In this document: in pieces, positions 22,784 to 32,642 of the stretch
Layout of the letters: each line of letters starts with the position of its first letter
How positions within the stretch are numbered: position 1 is the first letter of the stretch
Assembly: GCF_014202215.1 (NCBI RefSeq)
Contig: NZ_JACHGB010000003.1
Coordinates: 496,001-560,000, forward strand
Reading direction: 5' to 3'
Source of the DNA: Quisquiliibacterium transsilvanicum
GTDB taxonomy: Bacteria > Pseudomonadota > Gammaproteobacteria > Burkholderiales > Burkholderiaceae_E
DNA length: 64,000 bases
Notes under the pieces: generated by a model
The model's database searches: none
What the model saw: the letters and a program-made list of their open reading frames with translations, nothing else
What the model was told of the DNA's origin: nothing
Position numbers and translations under genes: made by a program

Positions 22784-24294
22784 GGCTGCCCCGCATCCTC
22801 GGCGAGCCGGCGCACCGCGTCGACGAAGACCTGGGCGCGATGCTCGTAGTTGCGAAACATGTCCAGGCTGGCGCACGCCGGCGAGAGCAGCACCGCATCG
22901 CCGGCACGGGCCAGGCCCGCCGCGCAGCGCACTGCCTCCTCGAGGCTGGCGCAGTCGGTCAGCGGCACGCCGGTGTCGGCCAGTGCTGCGCGCAGCGCGG
23001 GCGCGTCGCGGCCGATCAGCACCACGGCGCGCGCATGTCCGCGCACCGGTTCGCGCAGCAGGGAGAAGTCCTGGCCCTTGCCGTCGCCGCCCGCCACCAG
23101 GACGCAGCGGCGGCCAAGGCCGGTCAGCGCGGCCACCGTAGCCCCGACGTTGGTGCCCTTGCTGTCGTCGTAGTACTCGACCTCGCCGATCGTCGCCAAC
23201 AGAGCGCAGCGGTGCGGTTCGCCCTCGTAGCTGCGCAGGCCGTGCAGCAGCGCCGACATCGGCACGCCTGCCGCCTGCGCCAGCGCCAGCGCCGCCAGCG
23301 CATTGCGCTGGTTGTGTCCGCCGCGCACCCGCAGCGCGTCGGCGGGCATCAGCCTGCGCACGACCGGCGGCGCCGGCTCCCGGCGCCGGCGCCCCGGCGG
23401 TTCCTCGCCTGGCACCGCCTCGGCCAGCCAGCGCAGCCCGCCCTCGTGGACGACGCCCAGTTCGCCGGCGGCGGCGGGCGCGCTCAACGCGAAACTGCGC
23501 AGCCTGGGGCCGGCGTCGCGCAGGGCCGGCGCCGGCCGCGGCGGCTCGGTGGCGGAGTCGTCCCGGTCGAACACGCAGACTGCGGCGTTGCGATAGATGC
23601 GGCGCTTGGCCTGGATGTAGCTGTCCATCGACGCATGCCAGTCGAGATGGTCCTGGCTGACGTTGAGCACCGCCGCCGCATCGGGCATCAGGCTCTCGGT
23701 GAGGGCCAGCTGGAAGCTGGACAGCTCGAGCACCCAGATCCCGGGCAGCGAGCCGCCGGCCGCGGCCTCGCGCAGCACGTCCAGCGCCGCCGGCGCAATG
23801 TTGCCGGCGACCGCGACGCTGCGACCCGCGTGGGCGCACAAGTGCGCAACGAGCCGGGTGGTGGTGGTCTTGCCATTGGTGCCGGTGATCGCAATCAGCT
23901 TCGGCGAATAGCCCTCGTCCCGCAGGCCGGCCAGCGCCTGTGCGAACAGCTCGATCTCGCCCAGCACCGCGACGCCGCGCTCGCGGGCCAGCGCGTGGAA
24001 ACCGGCCGAGTCGCCGCGCTCGATCGACAGGCCGGGGCTCCAGAGCAGCGCGTCGATGCCGTCGAGGAGCTCCGGCCGGAAGGGTCCGGACAAGAAGCGC
24101 GCCTCGGGCACCGCCGCGCGCAACGCGCCCAGCTGCGGCGGCTCGGCGCGGGTGTCGGCCACCGCCACCCGGGCGCCGCGCTGCGCTGCCCAGCGCGCCA
24201 TCGCGAGTCCGGACTCGCCCAGTCCGAGCACGAGCACGCTGCGCCCGTCCAGGTCGAAGAGCCGGAGCTGCGCGGGGGCGGAGCGCTCGGTCAT
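22777..24294 (-). CDS. murD: UDP-N-acetylmuramoyl-L-alanine--D-glutamate ligase MurD
   Basis: MurD adds D-glutamate to UDP-MurNAc-L-Ala. The N-terminal dinucleotide-like motif [15 protein letters not shown] and the ATP loop [14 protein letters not shown] are clear, followed by [10 protein letters not shown], which contains active-site residues of Mur ligases. At 505 residues it is longer than E. coli MurD (438). The extra length is mainly Pro/Arg-rich insertions in the central domain, such as [16 protein letters not shown]. It lies eight bases downstream of mraY and overlaps ftsW. Confidence 0.95.
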   Translation of the reverse strand: MTERSAPAQLRLFDLDGRSVLVLGLGESGLAMARWAAQRGARVAVADTRAEPPQLGALRAAVPEARFLSGPFRPELLDGIDALLWSPGLSIERGDSAGFHALARERGVAVLGEIELFAQALAGLRDEGYSPKLIAITGTNGKTTTTRLVAHLCAHAGRSVAVAGNIAPAALDVLREAAAGGSLPGIWVLELSSFQLALTESLMPDAAAVLNVSQDHLDWHASMDSYIQAKRRIYRNAAVCVFDRDDSATEPPRPAPALRDAGPRLRSFALSAPAAAGELGVVHEGGLRWLAEAVPGEEPPGRRRREPAPPVVRRLMPADALRVRGGHNQRNALAALALAQAAGVPMSALLHGLRSYEGEPHRCALLATIGEVEYYDDSKGTNVGATVAALTGLGRRCVLVAGGDGKGQDFSLLREPVRGHARAVVLIGRDAPALRAALADTGVPLTDCASLEEAVRCAAGLARAGDAVLLSPACASLDMFRNYEHRAQVFVDAVRRLAEDAGQPC

Positions 24295-24302
24295 GGGACG
24301 GC

Positions 24303-25472
24303 TCACCGCAGCTTCAGCGTGGAGAGGCCGAACAGCACGAGCATCATCGTGACGATCCAGAAGCGCACGACGACCTGGCTTTCCTTGACGCCGCCAACCT
24401 CGAAATGATGATGCAGAGGCGCCATCCTGAAGATGCGCCGGCCCTCGCCGTAGCGCCGCTTCGTGTACTTGAAGTAGGCAACCTGCATCATCACCGAGAC
24501 GGTCTCGGCGACGAACACTCCGCCCATGATGAACAGCACGATCTCCTGGCGGACGATCACCGCGATCGTACCCAGCGCGCCGCCCAGCGCCAGCGCGCCC
24601 ACGTCGCCCATGAACACCTGTGCCGGGTAGGCGTTGAACCACAGGAAGGCCAGCCCCGCGCCGGCGATCGCGCCGCAGAACACGGTCAGTTCCCCTGCCC
24701 CCGGGATGAAAGGGATCAGCAGGTACTTCGAGAACACCGCGTTGCCGCTCACGTAGGCGAACACGCCGAGTGCCGAGCCGACCAGCACCGAGGGCAGGAT
24801 CGCCAGGCCGTCGGCGCCGTCGGTGAGGTTCACGGCGTTGCTGGTGCCGACGATCACGAAATAGGTGAGCCCGATGAAGCCGAACACGCCCAGCGGATAG
24901 GCAATGTTCTTGAAGAAGGGGACGATCAGGTCAGCCTTCGGCGGCAGGTCGATCGCGAAGCCGCTCATCACCCAGTTGACGAACAGGTCCAGCGCCTGGG
25001 CATTGGACTGGGCCGGAACGGCGAACGCCAGGTAGACCGCGGCGACGATACCGATCAGCGACTGCCAGAAGTACTTCTCCCTGGCTGCCATCCCGCGCGG
25101 GTCCTTGTGGACGACCTTGCGGTAGTCGTCGACCCAGCCGATCCAGCCGAAACCGAGCGTGACCAGCAGGACGACCCAGACGAAGCGGTTGGAAAGGTCG
25201 CTCCAGAGCAGGGTGGAGGCGCCGATGCCGATCAGCAGCAGCGCGCCGCCCATCGTGGGCGTCCCCGACTTGGCCAGGTGCGTCTGCGGGCCGTCCTGGC
25301 GGACCGCCTGACCGATCTTCAGCTCGAGCAGCTTGCGGATCAGCAGCGGGCCGAACAGCAGCCCGATCAGCAGCGCGGTCAGCGTCGCGAGCACCGCCCG
25401 CAGCGTGATGTAGTTGAAGACCGAGAAAGCCCGGATGTCCTGGGCCAGCCATTGGGCGAGAGCGAGCAGCAT
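24303..25472 (-). CDS. mraY: Phospho-MurNAc-pentapeptide translocase MraY
   Basis: MraY is the integral membrane enzyme that transfers phospho-MurNAc-pentapeptide to undecaprenyl phosphate to make lipid I. The 389-residue product has about ten membrane segments. Magnesium and catalytic motifs include [31 protein letters not shown] and the [12 protein letters not shown] triple-histidine loop. Its ATG overlaps the last base of the murF stop (TGATG). Confidence 0.98.
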   Translation of the reverse strand: MLLALAQWLAQDIRAFSVFNYITLRAVLATLTALLIGLLFGPLLIRKLLELKIGQAVRQDGPQTHLAKSGTPTMGGALLLIGIGASTLLWSDLSNRFVWVVLLVTLGFGWIGWVDDYRKVVHKDPRGMAAREKYFWQSLIGIVAAVYLAFAVPAQSNAQALDLFVNWVMSGFAIDLPPKADLIVPFFKNIAYPLGVFGFIGLTYFVIVGTSNAVNLTDGADGLAILPSVLVGSALGVFAYVSGNAVFSKYLLIPFIPGAGELTVFCGAIAGAGLAFLWFNAYPAQVFMGDVGALALGGALGTIAVIVRQEIVLFIMGGVFVAETVSVMMQVAYFKYTKRRYGEGRRIFRMAPLHHHFEVGGVKESQVVVRFWIVTMMLVLFGLSTLKLR

Positions 25473-26848
25473 CAGTGGTGCTCCCCCGCCCCGGCATCGC
25501 CACGTTGGCTGGCGAGCGCCGCAACGACCCGCTCCATGCGCATGAAGCGCGAGCCCTTCACCAGCACCGTGGCCTGCGCAACCGCCAGGCCCCGGGCGCG
25601 TGCGATCAGCGCGTCGACGTCGGCGAAGTGTTCGCCCCCGCGGCCGAAGGCGGCGACGGTGTCGCGGGTCGCCTCGCCGAGGGCGAGAAGATGGCCGATT
25701 CCGCACTGCGCGGCATGGGCGCCGACCTCGCGATGGAACTCCGGACCGCGATCGCCGACCTCGCCCATGTCGCCGAGCACCAGCACGCGCGGCGCGGGGC
25801 GATCGCGCAGCACCTCGATCGCGGCGCGCACCGAATCAGGGTTCGCGTTGTAGCTGTCGTCGATCAGCGCCGCGCCCGCGGCGCTTTCCAGTCGCACCAG
25901 CCGTCCGCGCACCGGCCTGAAGCGGCGCAGCCCCTCGGCGATGTCCTCGACGCCGATGCCGGCCGCATGCGCGCAGGCAGCGGCAGCGAGCGCGTTGCGC
26001 ACGTTGTGCGCGCCATCGATCGAGAGCCGGACTTCGGCGCGTCCGCCCGCGACCTCCAGCGTGAACGCTTCGGGCCGCGCATCCTCCGCGGCCCGGACCT
26101 CGAAGGCTCCGCCCAGGCCGAACTCGACGCAGCGGCGGCTCCCGGCGAGAGACCGCCAGAGACCGGCGTGCGGATCGTCACCCGGGAAGACGGCCACGCC
26201 GTCCGCGTCCAGCGCACCGAACACTGAACCGTTCTCGCGCGCGGTGGCCTCGACCGAGCCCATGAACTCCTGATGCTCGCGCTGGGCGTTGTTGACCAGC
26301 GCGACGGTCGGCTTCGCGATCTCGGCGAGCCAGGCGATCTCGCCCGGGCGGTTCATGCCGAGTTCGATCACTGCGGCCCTGTGCTCCGGCCGCAGGCCGA
26401 ACAGCGTCAGCGGCACGCCGACCTCGTTGTTCAGGTTGCCCTGGGTGGCCAGCCGGCCCTGGTCGCCGTAGCGGACCGCCAGGATCGACGCCAGCATCTC
26501 CTTGACCGTGGTCTTGCCGTTGCTGCCGGTGACCGCCAGCAGCGGGACCGCAAAGCGCCTGCGCCAGCCGGCGGCGAGTTCGCCGAGGGCGCGGCGCGCG
26601 TCGGGGACCAGCAGCGCGGGACCGCGCATGCCGTCGATCCAGCGCTCGACCACCACCGCGGCGGCACCCGATTCCTGCGCGCCGGCGACGAATTCATGCG
26701 CGTCGAAGCGTTCGCCGCGCAGCGCGACGAACAGCGTGCCCGGCCGGAAGGCCCGCGTGTCGGTGCAGACCGAGGTCACGCGGACGCTGCCGTCGCCGAT
26801 CAGCCGCCCCGCGGACAGCCATCCGAAAGCTTCGCGCAGGCTAAACAC
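25472..26848 (-). CDS. murF: UDP-MurNAc-tripeptide--D-Ala-D-Ala ligase MurF
   Basis: MurF attaches D-Ala-D-Ala, the product of Ddl, to complete the pentapeptide precursor. The 458-residue product has a substrate-binding N-terminal domain ([20 protein letters not shown]), the ATP P-loop [14 protein letters not shown] near residue 110, and the [15 protein letters not shown] central segment typical of MurF. The [24 protein letters not shown] region opens the C-terminal domain. It overlaps murE by eight bases and mraY by one. Confidence 0.97.
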   Translation of the reverse strand: MFSLREAFGWLSAGRLIGDGSVRVTSVCTDTRAFRPGTLFVALRGERFDAHEFVAGAQESGAAAVVVERWIDGMRGPALLVPDARRALGELAAGWRRRFAVPLLAVTGSNGKTTVKEMLASILAVRYGDQGRLATQGNLNNEVGVPLTLFGLRPEHRAAVIELGMNRPGEIAWLAEIAKPTVALVNNAQREHQEFMGSVEATARENGSVFGALDADGVAVFPGDDPHAGLWRSLAGSRRCVEFGLGGAFEVRAAEDARPEAFTLEVAGGRAEVRLSIDGAHNVRNALAAAACAHAAGIGVEDIAEGLRRFRPVRGRLVRLESAAGAALIDDSYNANPDSVRAAIEVLRDRPAPRVLVLGDMGEVGDRGPEFHREVGAHAAQCGIGHLLALGEATRDTVAAFGRGGEHFADVDALIARARGLAVAQATVLVKGSRFMRMERVVAALASQRGDAGAGEHH

Positions 26849-28436
26849 CGTGGACCTCCCTGCGCGCCCGCAGCGCGGCGCGGGACACCTCGACGTCGGA
26901 GAACGGCAGGCGCGCGCCGGCGATCTCCTGGTAGTTCTCGTGCCCCTTGCCGGCGACCAGCACCACGTCCGCCACGGCAGCGCGGGCGATCGCCGCGTGA
27001 ATCGCGGCAGCCCGGTCGAGCTCGGTCAGCGCCGGCTCGCGGATCAGTCCCGCGCGGATGTCGGAAACGATCCGGAACGGCGACTCGCTGCGCGGGTTGT
27101 CGCTGGTGATCACCAGGTGATCGGCGGCACGCTCGGCCACCAGGCCCATCTGGGCGCGCTTGCCGATGTCGCGATCGCCCCCGGCGCCGAACACGCACCA
27201 CAGGCGGCCGCCGCGGCGCACCGCCACCGAACGCAGGCTGACCAGCACGTTGTCCAGCGCATCCGGCGAATGCGCGTAGTCGACCACGACCAGGGGCGCG
27301 CCATCCTCCTGGATGGTCTGCATTCGCCCCGGCACGGAATCGAGACGCTCGAGCGCCTCGACGACGCGCTCGAACGTATGCCCCAGCGCGAGCCAGCAGC
27401 CCGCGGCCGCAAGCGCGTTCGACACGTTGAAGAGCCCGAGCAGGCGCAGCCGCAGGTCGGCCGACCCGAAGTCGCCGCTGAGAGTCATCTGGATGCCCGA
27501 GCCGTCCTCGAACACGCGCTCGGCGATCAGCGTCCTGTCGCCGCGCGCGCCGTGGCGCCCGGGGTTCAGGCCGTAGACGATCCGCTGCGGCGCCTTGGGT
27601 CCGGTCCGCGTGGCGGCGAGCATCAGCCGCCCCGCCGGATCGTCGCCATTGACCACCACCGCGCGCAGCCCGGGCCAGGCGAACAGATGCGTCTTGGCCT
27701 GCGCGTAGGCCTCCATCGTGCCGTGGTAGTCCAGGTGATCGCGAGACAGGTTGGTGAACGCCGCCACCGCGATGCGGGTGCCGTTCAGCCGCCCCTGGTC
27801 CAGGCCGATCGACGAGGCCTCCGCTGCTACGGAATCGACGCCCGAGGCCGCGAAGCGCGCCAGCGTCGACTGCAGCCCCAGCGCATCCGGCGTGGTCAGC
27901 CCGGAGGATTGCTCGAGGCTGCCGACCGGCCCGCTGCCCAGCGTGCCGATCACACCGCTGCGACGGCCGAACTCGGCGAGGCCGCGCGCCACCCACTGCG
28001 AGACGCTGGTCTTGCCGTTGGTGCCGGTGACCGCAATCAGGTCGAGCCCCTCGCTCGGCCGGCCGTGATAGGCGCTGGCGATGCTGCCGGCCAGCGTACG
28101 CAGGCCGGCGCAGGCGCGCATCGGCACGCTGGCCTCGGGCAGGGGCGCAGCCCCGTCCGCCTCCACGACGACGGCCGCAGCGCCGCGCGCCAGCGCGTCG
28201 GCCATGAAGCCGCGTCCGTCGATGCGCAGGCCGGGATAGGCGAAGAAGGCGTCGCCCGGCCGCACCAGGCGGCTGTCGGCCTGCAGCGCCGCGCCGGAGG
28301 GAAGCGTCGCGCGCAGCCATGCGCCGAGCTCGAGCGCCGTTTCCGGGACCAGCTCGGCCGCCGCGCAGGGCTCCAGCGGACTGATGTCCGCCGTCGGATC
28401 GGCCACGGCCCGGATGCCATTCGCGTCGGAAGTCAC
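26841..28436 (-). CDS. murE: UDP-MurNAc-tripeptide synthetase MurE (meso-diaminopimelate type)
   Basis: MurE adds the third stem residue. The P-loop reads AVTGTNGKTSVSQWV. The motif DNPR at residues 446-449 is the marker for meso-diaminopimelate-adding enzymes rather than lysine-adding ones. The chain of 531 residues includes an extra 30 or so N-terminal residues compared with E. coli MurE (495). The SRDHLDYHGTMEAYA segment contains active-site residues. It starts two bases after ftsI ends and overlaps murF. Confidence 0.97.
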   Translation of the reverse strand: MTSDANGIRAVADPTADISPLEPCAAAELVPETALELGAWLRATLPSGAALQADSRLVRPGDAFFAYPGLRIDGRGFMADALARGAAAVVVEADGAAPLPEASVPMRACAGLRTLAGSIASAYHGRPSEGLDLIAVTGTNGKTSVSQWVARGLAEFGRRSGVIGTLGSGPVGSLEQSSGLTTPDALGLQSTLARFAASGVDSVAAEASSIGLDQGRLNGTRIAVAAFTNLSRDHLDYHGTMEAYAQAKTHLFAWPGLRAVVVNGDDPAGRLMLAATRTGPKAPQRIVYGLNPGRHGARGDRTLIAERVFEDGSGIQMTLSGDFGSADLRLRLLGLFNVSNALAAAGCWLALGHTFERVVEALERLDSVPGRMQTIQEDGAPLVVVDYAHSPDALDNVLVSLRSVAVRRGGRLWCVFGAGGDRDIGKRAQMGLVAERAADHLVITSDNPRSESPFRIVSDIRAGLIREPALTELDRAAAIHAAIARAAVADVVLVAGKGHENYQEIAGARLPFSDVEVSRAALRARREVHGV

Positions 28437-28438
28437 GG

Positions 28439-30172
28439 CTACATGCTCTCCTGTACCGGGTTCGCCGGGATCATCTGGTTCGACAGCGGCGCGTCCGGCG
28501 GCACCCGCAGGGCCCGCAGCGCATCGCCCACGATCCGCGAGAAGACCGGCGCCGCCACCTGGCCGCCGTAGTGCTGTCCGGCGGTGGGCTCGTCGATCAT
28601 CACCGCGACCACTAGTCGCGGATCGGACGCCGGCGCGTATCCGACGAAGGAGGCGATGTACTTGCGCACGTAGCGTCCGTTCTCCTGCTTGTAGGCGGTG
28701 CCGGTCTTGCCGGCCACCCGATAGCCGGCCACCTGCGCCTTGGGCGCCGTGCCCCCGGGACCGGCGGCCAGCTCCAGCATGTGGCTGACCGCGCGCGCCG
28801 TCTTCGGGCTGACCACCTGCACGCCCGGCACCGACTGGTCGCTTCTGAGCATGGTCAGCGGCAGCAGCCGGCCCTCATTGGTGAACACCGTGTAGGCCCG
28901 GGCGAGTTGCACCAGCGAGACCGAGATCCCGTGGCCGTAGGACATCGTCGCGTGCTCGATCGGCTTCCAGGAACGATGCGGACGCACCCGCCCGGCGACT
29001 GCGCCGGGGAAGCCGATCTGCGGCGCCTGCCCGAAGCCGACTCCGGTGAACAGCTCCCACATCCGCTGCGGCGGCATCGTCATCGCAAGCTTCACGGTGC
29101 CGACGTTCGAGGACTTCTGCAGCACTTCCTCGACGGTCAGGGCGCCGTGCGGCTTGGAGTCGCCGATGGTGGCGGAGCCGATCTTCAGCCTGCCGGGCGC
29201 GGTGTCGATCACAGTCTTCGGCGTGACCTTGCCGCCGTCCAGCGCGAGCGCAGTGGTGAAGGGCTTGAGCGTCGACCCAGGCTCGAAGGTGTCCGTCATC
29301 ACCCGGTTGCGCAGCTGCGCGCCCGACAACTGGCGCCGCTCGTTGGGGTCGTAGGTGGGAAGGTTGGCCAGCGCGAGGATCTCGCCGGTGTGCGCATCGA
29401 GGACGACGACCGCGCCGGCCTTCGCCTTGTGCGCGGCCACCGCGTCGCGCAGCGCCGAGTAGGCGTGGTACTGGATCTTGGAGTCGATCGACAGCTGCAG
29501 GTCGCCGCCGTCGCGCGGATGACGGATCGCGCCCACGTCCTCGATGGCCCGGCCGAGACGGTCGCGGATCACCCGGCGGCTGCCGGCGGTGCCGGCCAGC
29601 ATGCGTTCGTGGGCGAGCTCGATGCCCTCCTGGCCGGCGTCCTCCACGTTGGTGAAGCCGACCACGTGCGCGAGCGCCGCGCCCTCGGGGTAGTAACGCT
29701 TGTATTCCTTGCGCTGGTGGACGCCGGGGATCCGCAGCTCGGCGATCTGCTCGGCGACCGGCGCCTCCACCTGGCGCTTCAGGTACACGAAGGTCTTGTC
29801 CTCGTCGGCGAGGCGGCTGCGCAGCTCGCGCTCCGGCATTTCCAGCAGCGCGGCAAGACGCTTGAGCTGCTCGGGACTGGCCTTCAGGTCCTCCGGGGAG
29901 GCCCAGACGGCCTGCGCCGGCAGGCTCTTGGCAAGCACCACACCGTTGCGGTCGAGCACCTGGCCGCGCGAGGCGGGCAGCTCGATGGTGCGGCCGTAGC
30001 GCACCTCGCCCTGCCGCTGCAGGAAATCGTCGGAGACGGCTTGCAGGTAGACGGCGCGCAGCGCCAGCGCCAGGAAGGCAAGGGCCACCAGCAGCATCAC
30101 CAGGCGCGACCGATATGCCGGCAGCTTGACTGCGAGCAGCGGGTTCGCGGCGAAGGGCACGCCCCGGCTCAT
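28439..30172 (-). CDS. ftsI: Septal peptidoglycan transpeptidase FtsI (PBP3)
   Basis: FtsI is the class B penicillin-binding protein that cross-links septal wall with FtsW. The 577-residue product has one membrane anchor near residues 24-44 and a non-catalytic pedestal domain. The transpeptidase motifs are STLK with S300 and K303, SSN at 354-356, and KTGT at 489-492. The start at [11 protein letters not shown] overlaps the ftsL stop by four bases. The family is the target of beta-lactams. Confidence 0.97.
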   Translation of the reverse strand: MSRGVPFAANPLLAVKLPAYRSRLVMLLVALAFLALALRAVYLQAVSDDFLQRQGEVRYGRTIELPASRGQVLDRNGVVLAKSLPAQAVWASPEDLKASPEQLKRLAALLEMPERELRSRLADEDKTFVYLKRQVEAPVAEQIAELRIPGVHQRKEYKRYYPEGAALAHVVGFTNVEDAGQEGIELAHERMLAGTAGSRRVIRDRLGRAIEDVGAIRHPRDGGDLQLSIDSKIQYHAYSALRDAVAAHKAKAGAVVVLDAHTGEILALANLPTYDPNERRQLSGAQLRNRVMTDTFEPGSTLKPFTTALALDGGKVTPKTVIDTAPGRLKIGSATIGDSKPHGALTVEEVLQKSSNVGTVKLAMTMPPQRMWELFTGVGFGQAPQIGFPGAVAGRVRPHRSWKPIEHATMSYGHGISVSLVQLARAYTVFTNEGRLLPLTMLRSDQSVPGVQVVSPKTARAVSHMLELAAGPGGTAPKAQVAGYRVAGKTGTAYKQENGRYVRKYIASFVGYAPASDPRLVVAVMIDEPTAGQHYGGQVAAPVFSRIVGDALRALRVPPDAPLSNQMIPANPVQESM

Positions 30173-30468
30173 CGCGCGCGCCCCATCGCGGTCCGCTCGG
30201 TGGGCGTCTCGACGGTGAGGTACAGGGTGCGCTGCGGCGTCGAGGGCTGCATCGACAGGCCGGCGCGCGCCTTCGAGTCGATCAGCGAGGAGGTCGCAAG
30301 CCGGCTCTGGTCGAGGCGCAGGCGATTCCAGCGCACGTCGAGCTGGCGCGCCTGGCTCTGCGCCTGACCGAGGTCGATGAACAGGGTGCGCGCGCGGTGC
30401 TGCGAGGTGACCAGTCCGAGCGCGCAGACCACCAGCAGTCCCGCCAGCAGGATGTTGAGCCGGCTCAT
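30169..30468 (-). CDS. ftsL: Cell division protein FtsL
   Basis: FtsL is a small bitopic protein that forms a coiled-coil complex with FtsB and FtsQ and activates FtsWI. The 99-residue product has a membrane helix at about residues 5-22 ([18 protein letters not shown]), then a periplasmic coiled coil with Leu/Arg heptads around [16 protein letters not shown]. The position between rsmH and ftsI, with four-base overlaps on both sides, makes the assignment secure despite low sequence conservation. Confidence 0.93.
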   Translation of the reverse strand: MSRLNILLAGLLVVCALGLVTSQHRARTLFIDLGQAQSQARQLDVRWNRLRLDQSRLATSSLIDSKARAGLSMQPSTPQRTLYLTVETPTERTAMGRAR

Positions 30469-31466
30469 TGCGCGCCCGTCGCGACCGGCGATCCGGCCAG
30501 CCCGTCGTCGAGGCGCTCGGCCACCCTGAGCACCGCGGATCGTGCGCGCGGGTTGCCCCCGGTCTCGAGCGGCCCCGGCAGCACCCGCGCCACCGGCGCG
30601 AGCCGGATCGGGGCGCCTGGCAGCAGCGTGCCGCGCACCGGGTCGCGCGGCGCATCCCGGCCGCTCTCGCGGGCGATGAAGCGCTTGACGATCCGGTCCT
30701 CCAGCGAGTGAAAACTGATCACCGCCAGACGCCCTTCCGGGCGCAGCCGATCGACCGCGGTGTTCAGTACTCCCGCGAGCTCCTCAAGCTCTTGATTGAG
30801 GAAAATCCGTAGAGCCTGAAAGGTGCGTGTGGCCGGGTCCTTGCCCACCTCCGGCCTCTTGCTGCGGCGCCGGACGACGCCCGCCACGAGGCGGGCAAGC
30901 TCTCCTGTGGTCTGAAACGCGGCGCCGGCGTCGGCGTCCCCGCGGCGAGCAACAATCGCCTTTGCAATCGGAACAGCAAACCGTTCTTCCCCATAGTCCC
31001 TCACCACCTCGGCTATTTCGTCTTCCGACGCCTTGTTCAACCACTCGCTCGCCGACATGCCGCGCGTCGGATCCATCCTCATGTCGAGCGGACCGTCCGC
31101 GCGGAAGCTGAATCCGCGGGACGGATCGTCGAGCTGCGGCGAGGACACGCCCAGGTCCAGCAGCACGCCGTCGACGGCGGCCACTCCCTGATCGTCCAGC
31201 ACGTCGCCCAGTTCGGAAAAGCGCGCATGCGCGATCGAGAACCGCGCATCCCCGGTCTCTTCCTGCCAGCGACGCGCCGCCGCCACCGCCTCGGGGTCGC
31301 GGTCGATCGCCAGCAGCCGGCCCGCGCGCCCGAGGCGCGCGAGAATTGCCGCGCTGTGCCCACCGCGACCGAAGGTGCCGTCGACATAGACCCCGTCGGC
31401 GCGGATCCGCAGCGCCATGACGGCTTCCTCGAGCAGGACCGGCAGGTGCCCCGGCTCGGCGTTCAT
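30465..31466 (-). CDS. rsmH: 16S rRNA (cytosine1402-N4)-methyltransferase RsmH (MraW)
   Basis: RsmH methylates N4 of C1402 in the 16S rRNA decoding centre using S-adenosylmethionine. The 333-residue product has the SAM motif [16 protein letters not shown] near residue 28, AIDRDPEA for ribose binding, [20 protein letters not shown] as the family signature, and [14 protein letters not shown] near the C terminus. The start at [16 protein letters not shown] gives the canonical N terminus. It follows mraZ by 17 bases. Confidence 0.97.
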   Translation of the reverse strand: MNAEPGHLPVLLEEAVMALRIRADGVYVDGTFGRGGHSAAILARLGRAGRLLAIDRDPEAVAAARRWQEETGDARFSIAHARFSELGDVLDDQGVAAVDGVLLDLGVSSPQLDDPSRGFSFRADGPLDMRMDPTRGMSASEWLNKASEDEIAEVVRDYGEERFAVPIAKAIVARRGDADAGAAFQTTGELARLVAGVVRRRSKRPEVGKDPATRTFQALRIFLNQELEELAGVLNTAVDRLRPEGRLAVISFHSLEDRIVKRFIARESGRDAPRDPVRGTLLPGAPIRLAPVARVLPGPLETGGNPRARSAVLRVAERLDDGLAGSPVATGAQ

Positions 31467-31483
31467 CGCGTCCAATCGATCGC

Positions 31484-31912
31484 CTAGAGAGAGAAGTTCG
31501 CCAACGCTTCGGGAACACCGGCGGCGATCGCTTCCTGATCCTTCACCGCCAGCGCCTTCGCATCCCAGATCTCGAAATGGCTGCCCATGCCGAGCAGCAT
31601 CACTTCCTTTGCAAGCGTGGCCGCCTGCCGCAACTCGGGCGAGACCAGAATGCGTCCGGCGCCATCCATGTCCACGTCCGTGGCGCTGCCCAGGAAGATC
31701 CGCTGCCACGGGCGCGCCGAGATCGGCAGCGCCGCGATCCGCTCGCGATGGACCTCCCAGACGGGGCGGGGAAACAGCAGCAGGCACCCGTCCGGGTGCC
31801 TTGTCAGCGTGAGACGCCCATCGCTCTGCTCCGAGAGGGCGTCACGATGCCGCGCAGGGACGGTGAGCCGACCCTTGGCATCGAGCGACAGCGCTGAACT
31901 CCCCTGGAACAT
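31484..31912 (-). CDS. mraZ: Transcriptional regulator MraZ
   Basis: MraZ is a ring-forming DNA-binding protein of the AbrB/SpoVT double-psi fold that represses the dcw operon, including itself. The 142-residue product has the two tandem half-domains, each with the DxxGR motif: [14 protein letters not shown] near the N terminus and [14 protein letters not shown] near residue 84. The first gene of the cluster, it is preceded by four 10-bp-spaced GTG boxes. Confidence 0.97.
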   Translation of the reverse strand: MFQGSSALSLDAKGRLTVPARHRDALSEQSDGRLTLTRHPDGCLLLFPRPVWEVHRERIAALPISARPWQRIFLGSATDVDMDGAGRILVSPELRQAATLAKEVMLLGMGSHFEIWDAKALAVKDQEAIAAGVPEALANFSL

Positions 31913-31967
31913 GTCTTTTGGACCGAGTCACTTCGGGCTGTCGGAACGGCTCGAAATCTGCTCCGAA

Positions 31968-32003
31968 CCCCACTTTTCGCCACATTTTCACACTTGGCCC
32001 CAC
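31968..32003 (-). promoter_or_regulatory. MraZ operator: four GTG boxes at 10-bp spacing
   Basis: On the minus strand, hexamers GTGGGG, GTGTGA, GTGGCG and GTGGGG start exactly 10 bases apart (plus-strand 31998-32003, 31988-31993, 31978-31983 and 31968-31973). Known MraZ sites are TGGG-type direct repeats at one helical-turn spacing upstream of mraZ. The upstream box overlaps the predicted -10 element, which suits autorepression. Confidence 0.88.
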
Positions 32004-32030
32004 TGTATCGAATAGTTCAGGACGGAGCAA
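32002..32030 (-). promoter_or_regulatory. Predicted sigma70 promoter of the dcw operon
   Basis: On the minus strand, TTGCTC (-35, plus coordinates 32025-32030) is followed after exactly 17 bases by TACAGT (-10, 32002-32007). Both match the consensus at four of six positions. The -10 is overlapped by the first MraZ box, and transcription would start about 85-90 bases before the mraZ ATG. Confidence 0.6.
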
Positions 32031-32123
32031 GTCGCACTGGAATTTCCCAATGGGGACAAGGACTTAGGCGCGAGTCATGAGAAATCGTCGCCAGGGGAAA
32101 ATGCTTGAAAATTAAGGCTCTAC

Positions 32124-32149
32124 GTCAGACTGTCAAAGTGATGTCTGAC
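32124..32149. repeat. Inverted repeat between rnpB and mraZ
   Basis: The arms GTCAGAC and GTCTGAC are perfect complements. Inside them TCA and TGA also pair, so the 26-base element folds with a 3-base apical loop and a small bulge. No U tract follows directly on either strand, so it may be a regulator site or an RNA 3' structure for the rnpB transcript rather than a standard terminator. Confidence 0.6.
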
Positions 32150-32206
32150 GCACCCCGGGCGGGGATGCGATGCGCGCGCGGCTGGCGCCGTGCGCGGCGG
32201 GGAGTC

Positions 32207-32642
32207 GGAGCGGGCCTGTAGGCCGGATTCTGTCGACCGGTCGCCCGGTCCGACGGTCATTCCTCTGGGCGCAGGGTTGCCCCTGCGCTCTAGCCACCAA
32301 CCCGCACGCTCGGGCGGGCCGCCCTGCCCGGCCTTGCGGCCGGAACGCGTGCCTATGCGGTGTTGCTCCGGGTGGGGTTTGGCGTGCCGTCCGTGTCGCC
32401 ACGTACGCGGTGAGCTCTTACCTCACCGTTTCACCCTTGCCTGGCGAGCCCCGTGGACTCCGGCCGGAATTCACCGGCCGGGCGCCCTCAGGATTCACCT
32501 TCGGCGGTCTGTTCTCTGTGCCACTTTCCGTCGCCTTGGGTCTTTCGACTTGCTGCGCCTGGCCGTTGACCAGCACCCTGCCCTGTGGAGTCCGGACCTT
32601 CCTCCAGCGGGAAACCCCGCCAGCGACCGTCCAGCCCGCTCC
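32207..32642 (-). ncRNA. rnpB: RNase P catalytic RNA (bacterial type A)
   Basis: The M1-type RNA cleaves 5' leaders from pre-tRNAs. On the minus strand the 5' core reads GAGGAAGGTCCGGACTCC, followed by CAGGGCAGGGTGCTGG. The middle has GGGTGAAACGGTGAGGTAAG, and the 3' core has AGAGGAATGACCG and GACAGAATCCGGCC. The ends were set by helix P1: GGAGCGGGC at the 5' side pairs with GCCCGCTCC at the 3' side. The length of about 436 bases is usual for betaproteobacteria. Its 5' third overlaps the end of the DUF3025 reading frame on the same strand. Confidence 0.96.
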
